Assembly (NCBI GenBank): GCA_002705125.1
Contig: PAHQ01000021.1
Location: 1-7,652, forward strand
DNA length: 7,652 nucleotides
DNA from: Verrucomicrobiales bacterium
Lineage (GTDB): Bacteria; Verrucomicrobiota; Verrucomicrobiia; Verrucomicrobiales; DEV007
Direction of reading: 5' to 3'
Shown in pieces: positions 1 to 6,930 of the stretch. Position 1 is the stretch's first letter. The number at the start of each line of letters is the position of its first letter. The notes below the pieces were generated by a model. That model worked only from the letters and a program-made list of their open reading frames with translations. It did not search any database and was not told where the DNA came from. Position numbers and translations under genes: made by a program.

Positions 1-122
1 AAGGTCAGGGTGAAGGTCAGGGTGAAGGTCAGGGTGAAGGTCAGGGTGAAGGTCAGGGTGAAGGTCAGGGTGAAGGTCAAGGCGAAGGTCAGGGTGAAGG
101 TCAAGGCAAGGGCCAAGGTCAA
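1..122 (+). repeat. 12-bp in-frame tandem repeat (minisatellite)
   Basis: The unit is GGTCAGGGTGAA. Six perfect copies run from 3 to 74. A copy with two changes sits at 75-86, a perfect one at 87-98, and two more diverged units at 99-122. Bases 1-2 (AA) fit the end of another copy, so the array probably continues to the left. Each unit is two related 6-mers (GGTCAG and GGTGAA). Because 12 is a multiple of three, loss or gain of units keeps the frame. Divergence rises toward the 3' end, as expected at the margin of an array homogenised by slippage. Confidence 0.95.
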
Positions 123-341
123 CCACCTGAGAAAGGAAATGGAGACCAAGGAAATTATGCCGGAAAAGGAGGAGCCAAAGGTCCCAAGAGAGATGAAAGA
201 GGTTCCAGTAAGTTTATAGGCTTACCAAAACGTGAAAGAGGATCATTAAATCAATCAAACTCTGAGGGGTTTCCGGCTGAGTATGGTTCTTTAATTGAGC
301 AATATCTTAAAAATCTTTCTGATAAAGCTACTGACAAATAA
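1..341 (+). CDS. 3' end of a Gly-Gln-Gly-Glu repeat protein (5' truncated)
   Basis: The open frame enters from the left edge (first full codon at 3) and ends at TAA 339-341, giving 112 visible residues. The first ~40 are a GQGE repeat, low-complexity and acidic, decaying to GQGK and GQGQ. A basic, Gly-rich stretch follows ([18 protein letters not shown]), then a short ordered-looking tail with [21 protein letters not shown] chose this frame because it runs unbroken through the repeat and the non-repetitive tail to a stop 23 bp before the next gene; the frame giving Val-Arg-Val-Lys is a shadow. From memory, a tail of the form P-x-EY-x-x-x-x-x-x-Y-x-x-x-L ends many large Planctomycetota/Verrucomicrobiota envelope proteins with Gly/Gln/Glu-rich linkers, encoded near MoxR/BatA-type genes; I cannot confirm this here. 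The function is unknown. The missing N-terminal part probably carries the main domains. Confidence 0.8.
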   Translation, partial: GQGEGQGEGQGEGQGEGQGEGQGEGQGEGQGEGQGKGQGQPPEKGNGDQGNYAGKGGAKGPKRDERGSSKFIGLPKRERGSLNQSNSEGFPAEYGSLIEQYLKNLSDKATDK

Positions 342-364
342 TTAAAAAGGGACAACAAATCCAA

Positions 365-1429
365 ATGTATATAAACATAATAAGATTACAAAGCACTTCA
401 TTAATTGCATTGTGTACAATCTTATTTTCATTTCATTACAGTTTTGGAGCCCCTACTAAAGGCCGTCTTGAAGACCCTGTTAAAGTTAATGCCAAAACGG
501 AAGCAGTCATCAATTCAGCTCTATCATACCTAGCTTCAAAGCAATCCCCTACCGGAGCGTGGTCAGGCGAAACGGGTGAAGAAGCCAGATACCCGATTGC
601 TATGACGGCATATACTTTAATGACTTTTCAAACTGCTGGCAATCTTCCTAACGAAGGACCTTACGGAAAGAATGTAGATCAGGCTGTAAAATACCTTCTC
701 TCACAAGTAAATGATCAAGGTCTTATCGGTGACGAAAACAGTGGTCAATACATGTATTTTCACGGCATCGCTAGCATAGCTCTTGCTGAACTCTATGGAC
801 AAACTCAAGACGACAACTTGAAAAACAAATTAGAAAAAATGATCAAGGTTATTATTAGCAGTCAAAACCCACAAGGAGGGTGGCGCTATCAACCCATAGC
901 CAGGGATGCAGATATTTCTGTAACAGTATTAGCGGTTGTTGCATTAAGAGCTGCCAAGAATGGTGGTCTCTCAGTACCTCAGAAAACGATCAATGATGCT
1001 GTGAATTATGTCCGAAAGTGTTTCAATGAAAGAGATGGAGGCTTTGGCTACCAACCTAGTCAAGGTTCAGGCTTTGCAAGAACAGCTGCAGCAATATATT
1101 CCCTTCAGGTCTGCGGTGAATACGATGATCCGATGGTGAAGTCTGGCTCTGATTATTTGAATAAAAAATTTAAACCGGGTGACCGGTGGTTTACTTATGG
1201 AAATTTTTATGCTGCACCTGCTCAGTATATGATTGGTGGAAAGGTTTGGGCAGATTGGTACTCCACTTTAAGTAAATCTCTTTTGGAAAGAGTTAAAACT
1301 AATGATGATGGGCATAACTTCTGGAACCGCGAACTTGACGGAAGCAGTCCTGGACCGATTTACTCAACTGCAGTATACACAATGATATTAGCAATGCCTT
1401 ATCATTACGTGCCCCTTTACCAGAGATAA
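365..1429 (+). CDS. secreted prenyltransferase/squalene-oxidase-repeat protein
   Basis: A 354-residue protein built of alpha-alpha-barrel repeats of the prenyltransferase/squalene-cyclase superfamily. Residues ~8-28 form a signal peptide (hydrophobic TSLIALCTILFSF, likely cleavage after the FGA around residue 29). QW-like repeat motifs appear as QSPTGAW (60-66), QNPQGGW (167-173) and RDGGFGY (223-229). The C-terminus ends STAVYTMIL...YVPLYQR, typical of the short Planctomycetota/Verrucomicrobiota members of the family. It is about half the length of squalene-hopene cyclase (~630 aa) and I see no DxDD acid motif; the nearest stretch is DADIS (181-185). Cyclase activity is therefore unlikely, and a binding or scaffold role outside the cytoplasm is an inference. 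ATG 365 is preferred because it precedes the signal peptide, with a weak AAGGG at 347-351. It lies 23 bp after the repeat protein and 4 bp before the next gene, so it is probably in one operon with them. Confidence 0.88.
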   Translation: MYINIIRLQSTSLIALCTILFSFHYSFGAPTKGRLEDPVKVNAKTEAVINSALSYLASKQSPTGAWSGETGEEARYPIAMTAYTLMTFQTAGNLPNEGPYGKNVDQAVKYLLSQVNDQGLIGDENSGQYMYFHGIASIALAELYGQTQDDNLKNKLEKMIKVIISSQNPQGGWRYQPIARDADISVTVLAVVALRAAKNGGLSVPQKTINDAVNYVRKCFNERDGGFGYQPSQGSGFARTAAAIYSLQVCGEYDDPMVKSGSDYLNKKFKPGDRWFTYGNFYAAPAQYMIGGKVWADWYSTLSKSLLERVKTNDDGHNFWNRELDGSSPGPIYSTAVYTMILAMPYHYVPLYQR

Positions 1430-1433
1430 AAAA

Positions 1434-2819
1434 ATGCCAAAAAAAAAACTCAAATCAATCATATATGGAGTGGGTTTGTTTCTAATTTTCTTAACGGTTC
1501 AAAGCCGTTCTGAATTCAGGGTAGACATTGGGAACAAAGACGTCTCATCTTGGTGGGGAGGGCATGTAATTCTTAAAGATAATAAACTCTTTAAAATCAA
1601 GGATCATGCAGGTAAGCCTTTAGAGAATATTTCTGAAACTGTTAATTTAGATGATATTGGTAAAATAATTTTCTATGCACTTCCTTCTTCACCATCATCA
1701 AAAACTTTTGAAGACGGTCCACTCCCCTCTCCATGGAATCATTCTGCAGTAGGGAACCTACCTAGGGGTGGTTCTGTCACTGTGAAAAAAGGCAGCGTCC
1801 TTGTAGAAACATCATCACCTGATCGCAATGCAGAGTACTCGTCATTTTATACTGCCTATCGACCATTGCCCAAATTTGATTCACATATTACTACAAGAAT
1901 ATCAAGAATTGACACTTATGAGCAAGAGACTAAAAGCGGTATAATGATTAGGAAGAGTATTGATCCTGAATCGGAAACCGTCTTTCTAGCACTGTCTCAT
2001 CGCCGCCCTGCCTCAATTCATTACACAGTCGACGGCACTACGATTAGTAAGTCTGATCCAAGAAACAATTCGAGACCAGGTCATTGGATTAGGTTAACCA
2101 GACAAAAAGGTAAGATCACAGGGTACGTATCAGCTGATGGTAATTTTTGGAGAGAGTTAATGTCATTTTCGGATAACATGGGCGATTCAGCTATTGCCTG
2201 CATTGTCGGTCAAGGCAGAAAACCCAGACGTAAATGGGCAACTGTATTTGACCACTTATCAATAGGAACAATTAAAGAATTAGGAACCCAAAAAATCATG
2301 GAGCCTAAAATAGCTTTAATTGATGGAACCATCTTTCATTCACCCATAGAATCAGCAACTAAATCCCTTATCAAATTAGGAGGCCTAAACAAAGGCAAAG
2401 TTATTCCAGCACTAACTATTTCAAGAATTGAATTTAATCATCCTATCGATGGTAAATTTGATAAGTTTTTAGATGGACAGAGAAATGGTGTACTTTTATC
2501 AGGTGGAGATTTTTTTGAATGTGATTTAACTTCAATTTTGAGAAATGAAAATGGAATCGAGATGAATTGTAATTCATCATTATTCGGTAACAAAACTTTT
2601 GATCTGAGTGGAGCTGTGGATGCAATGGTGTTTAGACCAGCAGGAAAAAAAGCTCCTCCTGGACAAAAATTCACGATTATCACATGGCAAGGAGGTAGAA
2701 TATATGGCAATAATTTACGACTAAACGAAAATGGTATTTCAATAGATACTATTCGCCTCAGAACACAAAAAATCCCCTTAAATCAGATAAAAAGCATTAC
2801 AAAGAACATCCAAATCTAA
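1434..2819 (+). CDS. secreted modular protein with a DUF1349/concanavalin-like domain
   Basis: A 461-residue exported protein. Residues 1-26 form a signal peptide (MPKKKLK, then a hydrophobic core, ending near QSRS). Residues ~95-278 look like a concanavalin-like beta-sandwich of the DUF1349 / beta-xylosidase C-terminal type: SGIMIRKS (168-175), then HWIRLTRQKGKITGYVSADG (217-236), followed by FW and a closing VFDHLSIG (271-278). Around this domain I see four stretches of one pattern, a strand with V/I-x-L-x-[DN]-G followed ~25-35 residues later by I-x-L-x-x-I-x-x-I-x-F: about 43-80, 292-334, 352-400 and 413-456. They recall the 'LKNGD...I..I' beta modules found in other secreted proteins. 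No catalytic motif is evident, so carbohydrate or surface binding is only a guess. It starts 4 bp after the preceding stop, suggesting translational coupling; there is no Shine-Dalgarno, only an A-run. Confidence 0.75.
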   Translation: MPKKKLKSIIYGVGLFLIFLTVQSRSEFRVDIGNKDVSSWWGGHVILKDNKLFKIKDHAGKPLENISETVNLDDIGKIIFYALPSSPSSKTFEDGPLPSPWNHSAVGNLPRGGSVTVKKGSVLVETSSPDRNAEYSSFYTAYRPLPKFDSHITTRISRIDTYEQETKSGIMIRKSIDPESETVFLALSHRRPASIHYTVDGTTISKSDPRNNSRPGHWIRLTRQKGKITGYVSADGNFWRELMSFSDNMGDSAIACIVGQGRKPRRKWATVFDHLSIGTIKELGTQKIMEPKIALIDGTIFHSPIESATKSLIKLGGLNKGKVIPALTISRIEFNHPIDGKFDKFLDGQRNGVLLSGGDFFECDLTSILRNENGIEMNCNSSLFGNKTFDLSGAVDAMVFRPAGKKAPPGQKFTIITWQGGRIYGNNLRLNENGISIDTIRLRTQKIPLNQIKSITKNIQI

Positions 2820-2821
2820 AA

Positions 2822-2905
2822 GGTTTTATAATTTTCACCTTGATTGCTTGCATCATTATCAATTCCTGCAATAAATCATCGAGTCAGATAAAATTACAGA
2901 GTTAA
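2822..2905 (+). other. lipoprotein-signal-like reading frame without an ATG
   Basis: In the 95-bp gap before carA, one frame reads GFIIFTLIACIIINSCNKSS and then seven further residues before TAA at 2903-2905. A Lys precedes the hydrophobic core, and INSC followed by polar residues has the form of a lipobox. No ATG or GTG lies in this frame back to the stop at 2711-2713; only TTG at 2840 is available, inside the hydrophobic core. It may be a decayed small lipoprotein gene, or chance in AT-rich DNA. No clear Shine-Dalgarno or strong promoter for carA is visible in the same gap. Confidence 0.2.
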
Positions 2906-2914
2906 TAAAATAAT

Positions 2915-4090
2915 ATGAAAGCAATCCTAGCCCTTGAAGACGGTCGCCATTTTTCGGGTGAATCATTTGGGGCAAATGGTGAACAAACTGGTGAAATTTG
3001 CTTCAACACCTCAATGACAGGATATCAGGAAATTTTGACAGATCCCTCATATCGAGGTCAAATCGTCACAATGACTTATCCACACATTGGCAATTATGGA
3101 GTAAACAGTAAAGATACTGAAAGTGATTGCCCGCACGTCAGAGGTTTTGTGATAGAGGAACTGTGTGACGTTCCAAGCAACTGGAGATCAGAATCATCCC
3201 TTCACTCTTATTTGGAAGAAAATAACATTATTGGAATTCAAGGAATAGACACTCGAGCCCTCACCAAACATTTAAGAGAAAAAGGTGCCATGAGAGCCTT
3301 TCTAGGCACTGGAGATATAAGTCCTGAAGAGGCTGTTAGGAAAGCATCTTCAGCCGACAGCATGAAAGGCTCAGACTTTGTTCGTGAAGTCACTACTAAA
3401 GAATCATATCAATGGGATCCAGATAATTCTGAGAGTAGAGAATGGGTTCTGGCGAACCCTACTACTGAACCAGATGAAGTTGAAGGTAAGGATCATTATT
3501 TATCACTGCCAGAAATCAAGCATCGGATAATTGCTTATGATTTTGGCATTAAGAAAAATATTTTACGTTGCCTACGCAGAGAAGGTTTTTCAGTTAACGT
3601 GGTAAATGCACGGACAAAAGCTGAGGATGTTCTATCAATGAAACCTGATGGTATATTTTTATCAAATGGCCCAGGCGACCCTGAAGCACTTGGTGATATT
3701 CACACAGAAATCAACTCACTGCTTGGGAAAATACCAGTATTTGGAATTTGCCTAGGACATCAAGTTCTTGCTCATGCGCTAGGAGGAAAAACTTTTAAAC
3801 TTAAGTTTGGTCATAGAGGTGCAAACCAACCAGTCAAAGATCTAAGAACAGGATCGGTAGCAATTACATCTCAGAATCATGGTTTTGCAGTAGATCCTGA
3901 CTCACTTCCATCAAACACTGAAGTGACCCACATCAACTTAAATGACAACACAGTTGAGGGACTTCGCAGCACAGAACATCCCACTTTCTGTGTACAGTAT
4001 CATCCCGAAGCATCCCCAGGACCAAATGATGCTAAATATTTTTTCTCGGAGTTTTCAGCATTAATCGAAAACTCCAAAAACTCCTCCTAA
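2915..4090 (+). CDS. carA: carbamoyl-phosphate synthase small (glutaminase) subunit
   Basis: The 391-residue protein hydrolyses glutamine and passes ammonia to CarB, which makes carbamoyl phosphate for pyrimidine and arginine synthesis in the cytoplasm. The N-terminal CPSase small domain (1 to ~195) shows FNTSMTGYQEILTDPSY (30-46) and GIQGIDTRALTKHLREKG (107-124). The class I glutamine amidotransferase domain follows: AYDFGIKKNILR (207-218), SNGPGDP (250-256), the nucleophile in GICLGHQ (Cys279), GHRGANQPV (299-307), TSQNHGFAV (318-326) and QYHPEASPGP with catalytic His363 and Glu365. Length matches the family (~380); an inter-domain linker around 166-203 looks slightly long and acidic. ATG 2915 begins the canonical MKAILALEDG start, but the leader is AT-rich with no Shine-Dalgarno. 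carB is not in the window. It is probably transcribed in the same direction as purA, 93 bp downstream, though not tightly coupled. Confidence 0.98.
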   Translation: MKAILALEDGRHFSGESFGANGEQTGEICFNTSMTGYQEILTDPSYRGQIVTMTYPHIGNYGVNSKDTESDCPHVRGFVIEELCDVPSNWRSESSLHSYLEENNIIGIQGIDTRALTKHLREKGAMRAFLGTGDISPEEAVRKASSADSMKGSDFVREVTTKESYQWDPDNSESREWVLANPTTEPDEVEGKDHYLSLPEIKHRIIAYDFGIKKNILRCLRREGFSVNVVNARTKAEDVLSMKPDGIFLSNGPGDPEALGDIHTEINSLLGKIPVFGICLGHQVLAHALGGKTFKLKFGHRGANQPVKDLRTGSVAITSQNHGFAVDPDSLPSNTEVTHINLNDNTVEGLRSTEHPTFCVQYHPEASPGPNDAKYFFSEFSALIENSKNSS

Positions 4091-4131
4091 CAATCAATAA
4101 TCATCTGAATATTTTTTTAACAAATTCTTAC

Positions 4132-5461
<1,330 letters not shown>

Positions 5462-5487
5462 ATAGAAGTTTTATTTTCATTAGTTGA

Positions 5488-5509
5488 ATTGGTTTGATTC
5501 CAAACCGAT
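5488..5509. terminator. hairpin after purA, possible weak terminator
   Basis: ATTGGTTTG (5488-5496) can pair with CAAACCGAT (5501-5509) around the tetraloop ATTC, a 9-bp RNA stem with one U-G pair. It lies 26 bp past the purA stop. The tail (CTTATTAG) is only partly U-rich, so termination would be inefficient. It may instead be a leader or operator element for uppS: a poor promoter match, TTGGTT (5489-5494) and TATTAG (5512-5517) with 17-bp spacing, overlaps it. Confidence 0.4.
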
Positions 5510-5513
5510 CTTA

Positions 5514-5529
5514 TTAGAGCTCGCTCTAA
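5514..5529. promoter_or_regulatory. second inverted repeat before uppS
   Basis: TTAGAG (5514-5519) and CTCTAA (5524-5529) form a perfect 6-bp stem with a CTCG loop, beginning 4 bp after the hairpin at 5488-5509. It ends 17 bp before the uppS ATG. Two adjacent dyads in an 85-bp gap suggest regulation, by protein or by RNA structure, rather than simple spacer. No known riboswitch or operator is recognised. Confidence 0.35.
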
Positions 5530-5546
5530 GCGATCCCTAAAACCAA

Positions 5547-6260
5547 ATGTCTTCAGAAACTGAGAATCCCCCTAAACACATTGCCATAATAATGGATGGC
5601 AATGGGAGGTGGGCTAAATCTAGAAACCTTCCAAGGTGGAAAGGGCATGAAGCTGGAGCAGAGTCAGTTCGAGAAGTAATTGACGCATGCATTGAAGCCA
5701 ATGTTCAATATTTAACACTCTATGCGTTCTCTACAGAAAATTGGAACAGACCCAAGCCAGAAGTTACTGCGCTAATGAAGCTACTAGAAAAGTTTCTAGT
5801 AAGCCATACCTCTGACCTCCAAAAAAACAACGTAAAACTTCAAGCGATAGGCAGACTCAAGGACCTTACGCAGGGACCAATGAATGCATTATCCAAGACC
5901 ATAAGCGAGACAAAAAATAACACCAAACTAAATCTGATCCTCGCCTTAAGTTATGGATCGAGGGAAGAAATCGTAGACGCTGTTAATAATATAATAAAGC
6001 TTACAAAAGAAGGTAATTTGGATAATACTGAGTTAACTACTAGCTCATTTGAAAAACACCTGTACACATCAAATATTCCTGATCCAGACCTCCTTATTAG
6101 GACTTCAGGTGAAATGAGAATATCAAATTTTCTTCTTTGGCAAATCAGTTATTCTGAAATTTTCATAAGTGAAAAACTTTGGCCCGACTTTAATAAGAAT
6201 GATTTATTTGAAGCTATCGATAGTTACAATAAGCGTGATAGAAGATACGGTGAAGTTTAA
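5547..6260 (+). CDS. uppS: undecaprenyl diphosphate synthase (cis-prenyltransferase)
   Basis: The 237-residue enzyme adds isopentenyl units to farnesyl diphosphate to give the C55 carrier precursor for peptidoglycan and other envelope polymers, at the membrane face. Motifs: HIAIIMDGNGRWAK (11-24) with the Mg-binding Asp17, GHEAGAESVREV (33-44), LYAFSTENWNRP (58-69), LALSYGSREEIVDA (132-145) and the diphosphate-binding DPDLLIRTSGEMRISNFLLW (179-198), continuing to Ser-Tyr-Ser-Glu (E204) and LWPDF (211-215). Length is slightly short but normal. ATG 5547 gives the usual ~10-residue leader before the first motif; the preceding CCCTAAAACCAA has no Shine-Dalgarno. In many bacteria uppS is followed by cdsA, dxr and rseP; here it is followed by an unrelated exported protein, so that cluster is absent on this side. 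The upstream hairpins may control it. Confidence 0.98.
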   Translation: MSSETENPPKHIAIIMDGNGRWAKSRNLPRWKGHEAGAESVREVIDACIEANVQYLTLYAFSTENWNRPKPEVTALMKLLEKFLVSHTSDLQKNNVKLQAIGRLKDLTQGPMNALSKTISETKNNTKLNLILALSYGSREEIVDAVNNIIKLTKEGNLDNTELTTSSFEKHLYTSNIPDPDLLIRTSGEMRISNFLLWQISYSEIFISEKLWPDFNKNDLFEAIDSYNKRDRRYGEV

Positions 6261-6268
6261 TTCTATAC

Positions 6269-6305
6269 ATTGAGTTAATGCCTCTTAGCTCAATTGTTTG
6301 TTGTT
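6269..6305 (+). terminator. probable Rho-independent terminator after uppS
   Basis: ATTGAGTTA (6269-6277) pairs with TAGCTCAAT (6286-6294), nine pairs including one U-G, with an 8-nt loop. The U-rich TGTTTGTTGTT (6295-6305) follows. The stem is AU-rich and therefore modest in strength, but arm, tail and position 9 bp past the uppS stop all fit. If it works, the next gene has its own promoter in the short space after it, where I see no convincing -35/-10 pair; TATACA at 6265-6270 is a possible -10 only if transcription crosses the stem. Confidence 0.55.
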
Positions 6306-6327
6306 AAACTTCGTGTTAGTGTAGGTG

Positions 6328-6828
6328 ATGAAATTTCTAATCTTAGCGTTTTTGTATATTTTAACCCCCTTCTCTATGGCTCAATCAGAAAAGGGAACTA
6401 AGAAAAAAACAAAGGAACTTGATGATTATTGGGCTGAAGTATCGCGATCAGTGCGCGAGGGTGATTTTCAAGGTTACAAGAAAACCTGTCACAAGGAAGG
6501 GGTATTAGTTACAGGAATTAACAATTCAAGTTATCCCTTATCAGATGCACTAGCACGTTGGGAAAAAGATTTCACTGCAACAAAAAATGGAGAAACTAAA
6601 TCTAATGTGGAATTTAGATTTTCTCAGAGAATCATTAATGCAACAACGGCACACGAAACTGGGATATTTCTATACTCGACTGGTAAATCTAAAGATAATA
6701 TAAAAAAAGAGTATATCCACTTTCAGGCGCTTCTTGTTAAAAAGGAGACTGATTGGAAAATTTTGATGGAATATCAAAAATCTAAAGCTAGTGAATTGGA
6801 ATGGAATGAGTTAGAGGGAAAGAAGTAA
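6328..6828 (+). CDS. exported SnoaL/NTF2-like (DUF4440-type) protein
   Basis: The 166-residue protein has a signal peptide (MKFLILAFLYILTPFSMAQS, cleavage probably after SMA) and a short Lys-rich linker. One NTF2/SnoaL-like cone fold follows: LDDYWAEVSRSVREGDFQGY (31-50) is the first helix, VEFRFSQRI (94-102) and ETGIFLYS (110-117) are strands, and HFQALLVKKETDWKILMEYQ (131-150) is the closing sheet pair. The family includes both enzymes and non-catalytic binding proteins; I see no residue set that fixes an activity, so the ligand is unknown. Similar proteins from Planctomycetota and Verrucomicrobiota share the YWAEVSR and EFRFSQR stretches as far as I recall. The frame also allows GTG at 6325, directly before the ATG; ATG 6328 is preferred as the commoner codon. 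It follows uppS by 67 bp across a probable terminator. Confidence 0.8.
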   Translation: MKFLILAFLYILTPFSMAQSEKGTKKKTKELDDYWAEVSRSVREGDFQGYKKTCHKEGVLVTGINNSSYPLSDALARWEKDFTATKNGETKSNVEFRFSQRIINATTAHETGIFLYSTGKSKDNIKKEYIHFQALLVKKETDWKILMEYQKSKASELEWNELEGKK

Positions 6829-6888
6829 AAAATCACACGATACTTTTACTTTAAATGTTTAAAAAAATCATTGTTGATATGGTTCAGA

Positions 6889-6904
6889 TGGAACAAATTA
6901 TGCT
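6889..6904 (+). promoter_or_regulatory. sigma-54 (-24/-12) promoter candidate
   Basis: TGGAACAAATTATGCT matches the sigma-54 consensus TGGCAC-N5-TTGC at 8 of 10 positions and has the essential GG-N10-GC spacing (GG 6890-6891, GC 6902-6903). Transcription would begin near 6914-6916, leaving a leader of about 16 nt before the regulator's ATG at 6931. The match precedes a sigma-54 activator gene, which makes autoregulation attractive, but one such match in AT-rich DNA may be accidental. Confidence 0.35.
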
Positions 6905-6930
6905 AATTATAGGAAAATATCCTCTCTCTC

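Noticed and set aside
10..219. Open frame coding a Val-Arg-Val-Lys repeat
   Set aside because: It is a shifted reading of the 12-bp repeat. The GQGE frame continues past the repeat to a stop just before the next gene and has ordinary composition there.
2438..2710. Reverse-strand open frames inside the modular secreted protein gene
   Set aside because: They lie wholly within a well-supported + strand gene, lack recognisable domains and have no leader signals.
3410..3520. Acidic inter-domain linker in CarA seen as a possible insertion
   Set aside because: The linker between the two CarA domains varies in length and sequence across bacteria; catalytic motifs on both sides are intact.
6841..6870. 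Two TTTAAA blocks after the SnoaL-like gene as a terminator
   Set aside because: Any stem would be purely A-T and very weak, with no GC pairs, so it was not called.
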